35,144 nucleotides of DNA from Bacteroidales bacterium (GTDB lineage Bacteria; Bacteroidota; Bacteroidia; Bacteroidales; UBA932): contig JAFYZZ010000014.1 of NCBI GenBank assembly GCA_017548445.1, positions 1 to 35,144 on the forward strand, given 5' to 3'. The translations under genes and the position numbers were made by a program. The notes under the pieces were generated by a model. That model was not told the origin of the DNA, searched no databases, and saw only the letters and a list, made by a program, of their open reading frames with translations. Shown here one piece after another: positions 23,997 to 31,556 of this stretch (its first letter is position 1; each line of letters starts with the position of its first letter).

Positions 23997-24028
23997 AAAA
24001 ACCCGCAACGATTTGTTGCGGGTTTTTT
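23997..24028 (+). terminator. Intrinsic terminator after tRNA-Arg
   Basis: A 9-bp stem (ACCCGCAAC/GTTGCGGGT) with loop GATTT, preceded by A4 and followed by a T run, begins 3 bp beyond the tRNA. Confidence 0.9.
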
Positions 24029-24029
24029 G

Positions 24030-24037
24030 TATATTTG
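24030..24037 (+). promoter_or_regulatory. -7 box of the rubredoxin gene
   Basis: TATATTTG lies immediately after the tRNA terminator and 25 bp before the rubredoxin ATG, which has AGGA a few bases upstream. The -33 region overlaps the terminator hairpin and is not a clear TTTG at correct distance. Confidence 0.5.
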
Positions 24038-24062
24038 TCCATCACACCAAACCTTTGAGGAT

Positions 24063-24221
24063 ATGAAGAAATACATTTGCGACATCTGCGGATACGAATA
24101 CGATCCTGCAGCCGGCGACCCGGACAACGGAATCGCCCCCGGCACCGCTTTCGAGGACCTCCCCGCCGACTGGGTGTGCCCGGTCTGCGGCGTGGGCAAA
24201 GAGGACTTCTCTGCCGAATAG
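24063..24221 (+). CDS. Rubredoxin
   Basis: A 52-aa iron protein carrying one Fe(SCys)4 centre, a small soluble electron carrier often feeding rubrerythrin or oxygen/peroxide reductases in anaerobes. The two ligand knuckles are [10 protein letters not shown] (C6, C9) and [12 protein letters not shown] (C39, C42). The linker carries the canonical [15 protein letters not shown]. The start is fixed by AGGATATG and full family length. The frame is open further upstream only through the tRNA and terminator. It implies an anaerobic or microaerobic lifestyle. Confidence 0.95.
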   Translation: MKKYICDICGYEYDPAAGDPDNGIAPGTAFEDLPADWVCPVCGVGKEDFSAE

Positions 24222-24227
24222 GGCGGC

Positions 24228-25217
24228 CTATTCCTCCGTCGAGAAGTTCTCGTACGAATCCATCACCCAGCCGGTCAGGCTGGGTTTTTCGTCTGCGACG
24301 ACCCGCACCCACCTGGGCCAGACGCCCGCCACATCCAGCGGATGGACCACCATCCCGTTTTCCAGCGTGCCGGCGACGCGGGACTCCTCGTCCGCCCGGC
24401 TGTAAACCGGCACGGAATCCTGGCAGACGCGCATACACGCCGCAGACGCGGGGATCCAGGACTCGTCGGGGACCAGGATGTCCTCGCCGTCGCAGGTCAG
24501 ATACCCGCTGACCATCTGCCACCAGCCGTCCTTCGCTTTCGCGACCCACATCTCATATTTCTTCCCCTGCTCCAGCAAGAAGGTGATTTCTCCCTTGCCG
24601 GGGGCCTCGCGCATCACGATGTCCCCTTCGGGAGCGACATACACCATCAGCGTAGGAAAGTCGTAGCCGTCGCCCGGCTCAAAAGCTTCGTCACGCATCC
24701 AGGAAACCTCGATCCATCCCGTCAGGTCGGCCGGCTCATAGCAGACCTTCACCCATTTTCCGTTGGAAGACAGCTCCAGCGGCTGCACCACCGCATTGAA
24801 CTCCGTGATGGTCCCGGCCTTGGGCGCGTCCGGGCGCGGTTCCGTCCGCAGGAAACGGTACTGCCCGTCGGCATTGTCCGTGCCCAAGGCGAGCTCGGAC
24901 TGACGGATCCAGGCCTCGCGGGAAGGGATTTCGATGTCCTCGCCGAATGTCGTCAGGCGGGAATTCTTAATCTTCCACCAGCCATCCGGCCCGGGGACGG
25001 CCGTCAACTGGTAGAAATCGGCGGCATCGACCTGGAAGACCACTTCCCCGTCCGGCTTCGCATAGATGTCGGTCAGCGCCCCATCTTCCGGATTGAGAAT
25101 AAAACAACCGATCTCCTGCCGCCGGGTCAGGCGCAGGACGAGCGAGCCCACCAGGGCGATCACGACTATGAAACCGATAAAGGCCGCCAGGGCCGAAAGG
25201 ACATTCTTCTTCGCCAT
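24228..25217 (-). CDS. Membrane-anchored SH3-like domain protein
   Basis: A 329-aa protein from the ATG at 25217. A TTG two codons earlier is possible but not needed. One N-terminal membrane helix (about 7-29, ALAAFIGFIVVIALVGSLVL) is followed by an extracytoplasmic part. That part has repeated beta-rich units ending in GWW or GWI/V motifs (PDGWWKIKNS, TGWIEVSWM, KDGWWQMVSG, TGWVMDSY). The last about 70 residues (SVPVYSRADEESRVAGTLENG) look like a bacterial SH3 domain. Ligand is unknown; cell-wall binding is one option. It starts 6 bp after the stop of the esterase gene, so the two are likely one operon. Confidence 0.68.
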   Translation of the reverse strand: MAKKNVLSALAAFIGFIVVIALVGSLVLRLTRRQEIGCFILNPEDGALTDIYAKPDGEVVFQVDAADFYQLTAVPGPDGWWKIKNSRLTTFGEDIEIPSREAWIRQSELALGTDNADGQYRFLRTEPRPDAPKAGTITEFNAVVQPLELSSNGKWVKVCYEPADLTGWIEVSWMRDEAFEPGDGYDFPTLMVYVAPEGDIVMREAPGKGEITFLLEQGKKYEMWVAKAKDGWWQMVSGYLTCDGEDILVPDESWIPASAACMRVCQDSVPVYSRADEESRVAGTLENGMVVHPLDVAGVWPRWVRVVADEKPSLTGWVMDSYENFSTEE

Positions 25218-25223
25218 AAGCAA

Positions 25224-26789
25224 CTAATATTTCAGCATCACTGCATCGTGGTTCTTCTTGAGCGCCGGGACGTTGTCGAACACCATCGTGGGGTTCTCGT
25301 CCGGGTTGAAGGGCTCCCATTCAGGCAGGCCCTTGCAGTTGGGATTCCCGGTCTTGATGAAGGCGATCCAGGCGTTGCTGACGACGTCCGCCATCTTGTA
25401 GGCCTCGGGCGTACCGCCAGTCATCTCCCGCTGGTTCACGACGTTGTTGAACATAAACGGAAGCTCCATCCCGTGGCAGGCGGCCAGCGCCCCGTCATTC
25501 ACCTGAGACTTCCACGCGAAGAGGTAGACATAGGCGTCGGCGCCACCCAGAGCCTGTTTTGCGGCGGCCTGCTTCAGGACGTTGCCGCGCGTGCGGAAAT
25601 CCGTATTCACCAGTTCCTTCGGCGCCTGCCCGGGATAGACCGACTCGAAATCCTGCACGAACTGCGCGAACTTCTCCTCGCCCAGCCGGGGCAGCAGGCG
25701 CGCCTTCACCTCATCCATCGTAAAAGGAATATTGTTGGTATAGCAGAACTCGTTGAGGTTGGAGCCGATGAGCATCGGGACGTCCTTGCTGCACTCGGCG
25801 GCAATCGGGTCGAACGGATGCTGGACCAGATACTTCCCGTCCACGACGGGCGAGAATCCGCCGCGTCCGAAACGGCGGGACGCGCGGTTTCCGGCCGCCA
25901 CCAGTTCCTCATAGGAGAACTGGGACAGGTCCACGTCCGGACCCGGCTTGAGCCCCAGTTCCTCCACCACGGCCAGGCCGAGCGCGCGGCTCTGCGCCGG
26001 CTCCTGCTGGCGCAGGGTGGAGCCGCTCTGCACGATAGCCCGGTGGAAGAGCCCCTTCGCGGCGGGCATCGCCATCAGGGTGGACGTCTTGCCGCCACCG
26101 CCGCTCTGGCCACCGATGGTCACGCAGCCCGGATCGCCGCCGAAGGCCGCGATGTTGTCGTGCACCCACTCGAGCGCCTTGATCAGATCCTGCTGGCCGA
26201 GATTCACGGACTCGGAATACTTCCCGCCCAGGGCGGTCAGGTCGATGTAACCCAGGATATTCAGGCGGTGGTTCACGGTCACGACCACGATGTCGCCCTT
26301 CTCGGCCAGGGCCCTTCCCTCCTGCGCGGGCAGGAAGATGGCGGAGCCGTTGGCATAGCCGCCGCCGTGGAACCAAACGAACACCGGCCGCTTCTTTCCG
26401 TCCAGCGCCGGGGTCCATACATTGAGCCGCTGGCAGTCCTCCGAATTCAGCTCCTTCTTGAACTGGAAACCGAAGTCGTAGTCGCTGGGCGCGCCGCCCC
26501 AGTTCATATCCTGGCCCTGCATCGCCTGGGGGCCGTAGACCTGGGTCTTCAGCACGCCGTCCCATCTGTCGGGATCCTGCGGCGGCATAAAACGTTCGGC
26601 CTTGGCGTAAGGGACGCCCTTGAAGGTGTAGATGCCGGCGTCGTTGTAGCCCAGTATCTTGCCGGAACTCGTGCTGACGATGCAATCATCCCCGGTGGTG
26701 ATGGGGCCGGGCACGGCGCCCTGCCGGTCATTTGCGCACGCACAAAGGAGCAACGCCGTTCCCACGGCGAGAATCAGAGACTTTTTCAT
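25224..26789 (-). CDS. Carboxylesterase type B family lipoprotein (second copy)
   Basis: A 521-aa alpha/beta-hydrolase from ATG 26789, beginning with a lipoprotein signal (LILAVGTALLLCAC). Motifs are the oxyanion loop VWFHGGGYANG, the nucleophile GGQSGGGG, the acid in GSNLNEF (a Glu is present here) and the His in CHGMELPFMFNN. EDCQRLNVW replaces the usual EDCLxLNVW. It is homologous to but clearly different from the esterase at 16.5-18.0 kb, so the window carries two exported members of the family. It is followed by the SH3-like membrane protein. Substrate not predictable from sequence alone. Confidence 0.86.
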   Translation of the reverse strand: MKKSLILAVGTALLLCACANDRQGAVPGPITTGDDCIVSTSSGKILGYNDAGIYTFKGVPYAKAERFMPPQDPDRWDGVLKTQVYGPQAMQGQDMNWGGAPSDYDFGFQFKKELNSEDCQRLNVWTPALDGKKRPVFVWFHGGGYANGSAIFLPAQEGRALAEKGDIVVVTVNHRLNILGYIDLTALGGKYSESVNLGQQDLIKALEWVHDNIAAFGGDPGCVTIGGQSGGGGKTSTLMAMPAAKGLFHRAIVQSGSTLRQQEPAQSRALGLAVVEELGLKPGPDVDLSQFSYEELVAAGNRASRRFGRGGFSPVVDGKYLVQHPFDPIAAECSKDVPMLIGSNLNEFCYTNNIPFTMDEVKARLLPRLGEEKFAQFVQDFESVYPGQAPKELVNTDFRTRGNVLKQAAAKQALGGADAYVYLFAWKSQVNDGALAACHGMELPFMFNNVVNQREMTGGTPEAYKMADVVSNAWIAFIKTGNPNCKGLPEWEPFNPDENPTMVFDNVPALKKNHDAVMLKY

Positions 26790-26873
26790 AAGCTGTTCAA
26801 TCCTGTGGTTTTTCTTTTCCACAAGATGCGAATAGTTTTTCTAAAATCAAAATGGGACGGGGTGTCCGGAGCG

Positions 26874-28136
26874 CTAAATGTCCGCCTCCTCCGCTTCCGT
26901 GCAGACGCCCAGGGCGTCCAGCTGGCGCAGGAAGGCGTCCTCGAAACTGCGCTCGGCGATGCGGCGCGACATATTCAGCACCAGATGGTCGCCGTAGCCG
27001 ATGCAGGCGGAGGCACCGGAATTGCCCCGCTGGCGGCCCAGGACGAAGTCCACGTCGCACACGAAGGGGCGCAGCGCCTCCGGCAGTTCGATCCGGCCCA
27101 GATTCGAGAGCGTGTGCGAGCAGTAGCGGTCGCCCTTCAGCTTGTTGATGATGTCGATGATGGGCTTCTTCAGCACGCGCGGGATGCAGCTGATGGCGAA
27201 GTTGTCCTCCAGTTCCACGTTCTTCGCCACCTTGGGCTCCAGCTGGCTGGGCATCGCGAACAGCCGCTTCTGCGCGGCCACCACCTCCAGGATCTGGTCG
27301 AAGCCGTACTCCCCGTTGCGAACGTCCACGCCCAACATCACGTAGGACGAGAAGTTGCGCAGCGTCCGGCCGCCGAAGATGCGGCGCAGGTCCACCGGAA
27401 CGTTGACTTTCAGCACGGAGCGGCGGCGGAGCGGATCCGCCCGGCGCACTTCCTGCAGGGCGTACACCATCGACGCGGACAGCAGGTCGGTGACCGTGCA
27501 GCCGCGGCTCTTCGCCGCCTCGCGGGCCTGGGCCATCGGGATGCGGACGCGCAGGTTGCGCAGCACCTTCGTCCCGAGCTGGCGTCCGCGGAGATGATAG
27601 GCGGGGTCGTTCTGCTCCAGCGAGCCGCGCTTGCCGCTGAAGTCGTCGAAGGCGTCGGCCAGTTCGGAAGCGGCGGGGGCGTCGGAAGGGTCCAGGATGC
27701 GCCCGCCGTACACCGGCTGCACGCCGTAGCGGAGGCGCAGGTACTCGGCGGTAAGCGTAAGCAGGAAAGTCATCCCGCCGTTGCCGTCGGTCAGCACGTG
27801 GAAGATGTCCTGCACGATGCGGCGGCCGTCGGCGGAAATGCGGAAGAGGAAGCCCCCGTTGCCGGGGATGCTGAACTGATGCAGCGGCTGCAGGGGCAGC
27901 ACGCGGGGCGTCTTGTCCAGGCGGCGCAGATACCACCAGAAGGTGCCGCCGGTAAGGGTGTAGCCGAAGGTGGGGATACGCACGACGGTCGCTTCCAGCG
28001 CCTGCTGGAGCACCCCGGCGTCCACCGGTTCGGACAGGGTCACGGACATCCGGTACAGGGAAGAATACTTCTTCGACTGACTCGCGGGATATATGAAGGA
28101 GGCGTTGTCGAGCCTCAGCAAATTCTGCAGGACCAT
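26874..28136 (-). CDS. Condensation-domain-fold acyltransferase
   Basis: A 420-aa CoA-dependent-acyltransferase-like protein. The catalytic motif is HVLTDG (about 112-117), an HxxxDG of the type in NRPS condensation domains, PapA-type acyltransferases and alcohol acetyltransferases. A second conserved region occurs around VPVDLRRIFGGRTLRNFSS (about 235-255), the structural equivalent of the DFGWG region. No signal peptide or membrane helix is seen, so it acts in the cytoplasm. Such stand-alone proteins occur in Bacteroidales without known products. An exact -7 box TAAATTTG (28159-28166, minus) lies 22 bp upstream. It may acylate a lipid or alcohol acceptor; the assignment goes no further than the fold. 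Confidence 0.7.
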   Translation of the reverse strand: MVLQNLLRLDNASFIYPASQSKKYSSLYRMSVTLSEPVDAGVLQQALEATVVRIPTFGYTLTGGTFWWYLRRLDKTPRVLPLQPLHQFSIPGNGGFLFRISADGRRIVQDIFHVLTDGNGGMTFLLTLTAEYLRLRYGVQPVYGGRILDPSDAPAASELADAFDDFSGKRGSLEQNDPAYHLRGRQLGTKVLRNLRVRIPMAQAREAAKSRGCTVTDLLSASMVYALQEVRRADPLRRRSVLKVNVPVDLRRIFGGRTLRNFSSYVMLGVDVRNGEYGFDQILEVVAAQKRLFAMPSQLEPKVAKNVELEDNFAISCIPRVLKKPIIDIINKLKGDRYCSHTLSNLGRIELPEALRPFVCDVDFVLGRQRGNSGASACIGYGDHLVLNMSRRIAERSFEDAFLRQLDALGVCTEAEEADI

Positions 28137-28158
28137 CGCTTTTCGTTTTTGGCTGATG

Positions 28159-28166
28159 CAAATTTA
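28159..28166 (-). promoter_or_regulatory. -7 box of the acyltransferase gene
   Basis: TAAATTTG on the minus strand matches TAnnTTTG and is correctly placed relative to the ATG at 28136. No -33 motif was seen. Confidence 0.45.
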
Positions 28167-28325
28167 CGGACGGCCGCACCCACCCGCAAAGAAACTACAC
28201 CTGGCAGGCCGGAAAGGTGACAAAAAACGCCTTTGGCGGGAAAAACAGCGGGTTTCAGGGATGAAAAACACGGTTTTCACGCTTCGTCCCACCCCGTTCC
28301 GGGACGGAGCGTATGGAAAAATGAT

Positions 28326-28333
28326 TACCTTTG
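28326..28333 (+). promoter_or_regulatory. -7 box directly before the lactonase-type gene
   Basis: TACCTTTG fits TAnnTTTG, but only 4 nt separate it from the ATG at 28338. The message would then start at, or within a base or two of, the start codon (leaderless). A -33 TTTG is missing, so the promoter is uncertain. The rest of the 200-bp gap (28137-28337) shows no gene. Confidence 0.4.
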
Positions 28334-28337
28334 TGAT

Positions 28338-29222
28338 ATGACCATCATCGACGCACATTCCCATCTCTGGCTCCGGCAGGAGGCCGTCGTGGACGGGCAG
28401 CCCATCCGGGCGCTTCCGAACGGCCGGGCCCTCTTCTTCGGCGAGGAACGCCAGATGCTCCCTCCTTTTATGACCGACGGGCGCAACAGCGCCGAGGTCT
28501 TCCTGTCCAATATGGATTACGCGCAGGTGGGCGCCGCCGTGGTGGTGCAGGAGATCATCGACGGCAACCAGGACGCCTATCTTGCCGACGTGCAGCGCCG
28601 CTGGCCGGAGCGTTTCCTGTGCTGCGCGATGCTGGACATCGACCGCAGCGGGCTCTCCGTTCCGGAAGGGTTCCGCGCGGCGGCCATCCCCGGCCACCGG
28701 ATGAAGCGGGACCTCGACTCGCCGGAGATGATGGGCACTTTCCGGGAGCTGGAGCGGCGCGGCATCATCCTGTCGATGTGCCTCGGCGACGATGCCCGGC
28801 AGATCGCCCAGTTTGCCACAGTGGTGCAGGAATGCCCCCGGCTGAAGGTCGCCGTCGGGCACTTCGGGCTCGCCCGCTCGGAGCACTGGATCGATCAGGT
28901 GCGGCTCGCCCGCGCGGAGAACGTCCGCATCGAGAGCGGCGGCATCACCTGGCTCTACAACGACGAATTCTACCCCTTCCCCTCCGCGGTGCGCGCCATC
29001 CGGCAGGCGGCCGACGAAGTGGGGATGGACAAGCTGATGTGGGGCAGCGACTACCCCCGCACCATCACGGCCATCACCTACCGGATGTCCTACGACTTCA
29101 TCCTGAAGAGCCCGGAACTGACTCCCGAAGAAAAGGCCGCCTTCCTGGGCGGCAATGCGCAAAGTTTCTACGGCTTCAGCGACCTCCCCGAACTCCCCTA
29201 CATCAAAAATATGTCTGAATGA
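28338..29222 (+). CDS. Amidohydrolase-2 (COG3618-type), probable sugar lactonase
   Basis: A 294-aa TIM-barrel hydrolase of the amidohydrolase superfamily. Metal or catalytic motifs are DAHSH (H7, H9) at the N-terminus, VGHFG (H175) and the late GSDYPRT (D238), in the order usual for COG3618 lactonases. That group includes L-fucono- and L-galactono-lactonases. The neighbours (a zinc alcohol dehydrogenase whose start overlaps by 4 bp, and an L-galactose-dehydrogenase-like aldo/keto reductase) suggest hydrolysis of L-galactono- or L-fuconolactone. The open frame extends upstream to 28233, but the conserved N-terminus starts at 28338. Confidence 0.78.
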   Translation: MTIIDAHSHLWLRQEAVVDGQPIRALPNGRALFFGEERQMLPPFMTDGRNSAEVFLSNMDYAQVGAAVVVQEIIDGNQDAYLADVQRRWPERFLCCAMLDIDRSGLSVPEGFRAAAIPGHRMKRDLDSPEMMGTFRELERRGIILSMCLGDDARQIAQFATVVQECPRLKVAVGHFGLARSEHWIDQVRLARAENVRIESGGITWLYNDEFYPFPSAVRAIRQAADEVGMDKLMWGSDYPRTITAITYRMSYDFILKSPELTPEEKAAFLGGNAQSFYGFSDLPELPYIKNMSE

Positions 29223-30223
29223 AAGCATTGCAGATTCCCCAGCCGCGGCAGGTCCGCGTGATCGAACTGCCGGAGCCCGTCGCCGGCCCCGGCGAAATCC
29301 TGCTCCGGCTGCACTATGTCGGCTTCTGCGGCAGCGACCTCAACACCTTCCGCGGACGCAACGCGATGGCGAAACCCGACGTCATTCCCGGCCACGAGAT
29401 CGGCGCCGTCATCGCCGCCGCGGGGCCCGGCGTCCCGGAGCGTTTCCAACCCGGACAGGTCGTCACCGCCAATCCTTATACGAACTGCGGTAGCTGCGCC
29501 GCCTGCCGGGCGGGCCGCTACAACGCCTGCGAGCACAACGAGACGCTGGGCGTGCAGCGCGACGGCGCGATGCGGGAGTATATCGCCCTTCCCTGGCAGA
29601 AAGTCATCCCCGCCGGGGGGATCGACGTGCGGGGCGCCGCCCTCATCGAGCCGATGAGTGTGGGCTTCCACGCCGTGGCGCGGGGGCAGGTGGACGACTC
29701 CGACACCGTGATGGTCATCGGCTGCGGAATGGTGGGCCTGGGCGCCGTGATCCGCAGCGTGCTGCGCGGCGCCACCGTGATCGCCGCCGACCTCGATCCA
29801 GAAAAACTGCGGCTCGCCCGCGAACTGGGCGCCGCCTATACCTATAACACCTCGCTGCCCTGGCAGGACCTCCCCGCCCCGAGCGTCGTCATCGAGGCCG
29901 TGGGCGCACCCGCCACGTACCGGCTAGCCGTCGAGCGGGCGGACTTCTGCGGCCGCGTGGTGTGCATCGGCTACGCCAAGGGCGACGTGGAACTGCCCAC
30001 CTCGCTCATCGTCAAGAAGGAGCTGGACGTCCGCGGCTCGCGCAACGCCACGCCTTCCGACTTCGAGGCCGTCATCCGCTCCATCCGGAAAGGCGGACTC
30101 CCCCTCGCGCAATTCATTTCCGGCATCGTGCAACCCGAACAGGCGCAGCAGGCGCTCGAGCGCTGGGACGCCGCTCCGGGCCAGGTCTTCAGAATCCTTA
30201 CGCAATGGAATACAGAGAATTAG
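29219..30223 (+). CDS. Zinc-dependent alcohol dehydrogenase, probable L-galactonate/L-fuconate-type
   Basis: A 334-aa medium-chain dehydrogenase. Catalytic zinc ligands are Cys37 (CGSD), His59-Glu60 (GHE) and Glu144. Structural zinc Cys are C90, C93, C96 and C104. The NAD-binding Rossmann motif is GCGMVGLGA (168-176). Its ATG overlaps the lactonase stop (ATGA), and the aldo/keto reductase overlaps its 3' end by 19 bp. Related enzymes act on polyols and sugar acids (sorbitol, galactitol-phosphate, L-galactonate 5-dehydrogenase). The operon context favours oxidation of a sugar acid such as L-galactonate to tagaturonate. Specificity is inferred. Confidence 0.78.
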   Translation: MKALQIPQPRQVRVIELPEPVAGPGEILLRLHYVGFCGSDLNTFRGRNAMAKPDVIPGHEIGAVIAAAGPGVPERFQPGQVVTANPYTNCGSCAACRAGRYNACEHNETLGVQRDGAMREYIALPWQKVIPAGGIDVRGAALIEPMSVGFHAVARGQVDDSDTVMVIGCGMVGLGAVIRSVLRGATVIAADLDPEKLRLARELGAAYTYNTSLPWQDLPAPSVVIEAVGAPATYRLAVERADFCGRVVCIGYAKGDVELPTSLIVKKELDVRGSRNATPSDFEAVIRSIRKGGLPLAQFISGIVQPEQAQQALERWDAAPGQVFRILTQWNTEN

Positions 30224-31137
30224 GCCGCACCGGCCTGCGCCTTTCCGCACTCGGTTTTGGCGCGTCCAGCCTCGGCGGCGTCTTCCACTCCCTCCGGGAG
30301 GAAGACGGCATCCGGGCCGTGTTCGCCGCCATCGAGGGCGGCATCAACTTCATCGACGTCTCGCCCTACTACGGCTACCTGAAGGCCGAGCAGGTGCTCG
30401 GCAAGGCCCTCCGGCAGATCCCGCGGGACAAGTTCATCCTCTCCACGAAAGTGGGCCGCTACGGCAAGGACGGCGTGAACAGCTGGGACTATTCCGCCAA
30501 GCGCGCGCACGACAGCGTGTTCGAGAGTATGGAGCGGCTGGGCGTGGACTACATCGACCTCATCAACGTCCACGACATCGAATTCGCCGACCTGGACCAG
30601 GTGTGCGCCGAGACGCTCCCCGCCCTCGTGGAACTGCGGGAGCAGGGCGTGGTGGGGCACGTGGGCATCACCGACCTCCAGCTCGAGAACCTGCAGTACG
30701 TGGTGGAGCACACCCCCGCGGGCACCGTGGAGTCCGTACTGAACTTCTGCCACTACTGCCTGTGCGACGACAAACTGCTGGATTTCCTGGACTTTTTCGA
30801 GGCGCGCGGCATCGGCGTGATCAACGCCAGCCCCCTGTCGATGGGACTGCTCACCCTGCGCGGCGCTCCCGCGTGGCACCCGGCCCCGGCTCCCCTGCAG
30901 GAAGCCTGCCGCCGGGCCGCCGCCCACTGCGCCGCCGCCGGCTACCCCATCGAGCGCCTGGCGATGCAGTACTCCGTGCACGAACCGCGCATCGCCTCCA
31001 ACCTCTTCTCCACCACCCGCGCGGAGAACGTCCGGGCCAACCTGGCCTACATTGCCGAAGAACCCGACCCGGAACTGCTCGCGCAGGTGCGGGAAATCCT
31101 CGGAGACGCCTTCCGGATGAGCTGGAAAAATACCTGA
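30205..31137 (+). CDS. Aldo/keto reductase, L-galactose/L-fucose dehydrogenase-like
   Basis: A 310-aa TIM-barrel oxidoreductase starting at ATG 30205, inside the end of the previous gene. The catalytic tetrad is visible as D51, Y56 (SPYYG), K82 (STKVGRY) and H123 (VHDIEF). Several stretches closely match plant L-galactose dehydrogenase as I recall it: GFGASSLGGVF, NVHDIEFADLDQ, CHYCLCDDKLLDFL and INASPLSMGLLT followed by a WHP. It should oxidise L-galactose or L-fucose with NAD(P)+ to the lactone, the step before the lactonase encoded first in the operon. Confidence 0.82.
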   Translation: MEYRELGRTGLRLSALGFGASSLGGVFHSLREEDGIRAVFAAIEGGINFIDVSPYYGYLKAEQVLGKALRQIPRDKFILSTKVGRYGKDGVNSWDYSAKRAHDSVFESMERLGVDYIDLINVHDIEFADLDQVCAETLPALVELREQGVVGHVGITDLQLENLQYVVEHTPAGTVESVLNFCHYCLCDDKLLDFLDFFEARGIGVINASPLSMGLLTLRGAPAWHPAPAPLQEACRRAAAHCAAAGYPIERLAMQYSVHEPRIASNLFSTTRAENVRANLAYIAEEPDPELLAQVREILGDAFRMSWKNT

Positions 31138-31228
31138 TAGTCAAATAGTTGCAATATCTGCGACATAGCCCAAACCTCCTTGTTGATAACTTTTTTCAGG
31201 AAAGAGGTTCAGATATGGATTTTTTTTC

Positions 31229-31236
31229 TACTTTTG
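31229..31236 (+). promoter_or_regulatory. -7 box of the DUF2795 gene
   Basis: TACTTTTG matches TAnnTTTG and lies 18 bp before the ATG at 31255. The -33 region is a T-rich stretch without a clear TTTG. Confidence 0.5.
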
Positions 31237-31254
31237 CGCAAAATTTAGAAGGCT

Positions 31255-31476
31255 ATGTATTGGACACTAGAACTGGCCAGCGCCCTGGACGATGCTCCGT
31301 GGCCGGCAACCAAAGAAGAACTTATCGACTATGCAAACCGTTCCGGCGCCCCTGAAGAGGTAATCGAGAATCTGGAAGAGCTGGAAGAGGAAGGCGAGAT
31401 CTACGAGACCATCGAAGACATCTGGCCCGACTACCCCACCAAGGACGATTTCTTCTTTAACGAGGAGGAATATTAG
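31255..31476 (+). CDS. Small acidic DUF2795 protein
   Basis: A 73-aa acidic protein. The core (APWPATKEELIDYANRSGAP, then EEVIENLEELEEEGEIYETI) fits the DUF2795 pattern, in which an N-terminal proline-containing helix-turn-helix-like unit ends before a Leu/Glu helix. The function of the family is unknown. It ends in a Phe/Glu-rich tail. It stands alone between the sugar-oxidation operon and a strong terminator, with its own -7 box. Abundance-type small proteins of this family are widespread in Bacteroidota. Confidence 0.78.
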   Translation: MYWTLELASALDDAPWPATKEELIDYANRSGAPEEVIENLEELEEEGEIYETIEDIWPDYPTKDDFFFNEEEY

Positions 31477-31513
31477 ACTGATTATCGACTAATTAGCATT
31501 GTAAATAGGCGGT

Positions 31514-31556
31514 TAAGCATAAGCCAGGGATAGTTCCCTGGCTTTTCTTATGCTTA
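31514..31556. terminator. Long bidirectional terminator hairpin
   Basis: An inner stem AGCCAGGGA/TCCCTGGCT (31522-31542) is followed by TTTT, and an outer perfect 10-bp arm (31514-31523 with 31547-31556) encloses it. It serves the DUF2795 gene on the plus strand. It ends exactly at the stop codon of the GH2 gene on the minus strand, so it can terminate both. Confidence 0.85.

Noticed and set aside
24342..28220. A plus-strand open frame of 1292 codons across the SH3, esterase and acyltransferase genes
   Set aside because: It runs antisense to three well-supported genes and follows their codon structure; absence of stops is a composition effect.
31149..31355. A 68-codon frame overlapping the DUF2795 gene in another phase
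   Set aside because: The alternative phase encodes a DUF2795-like protein with a well-placed -7 box; this one lacks features and overlaps it.
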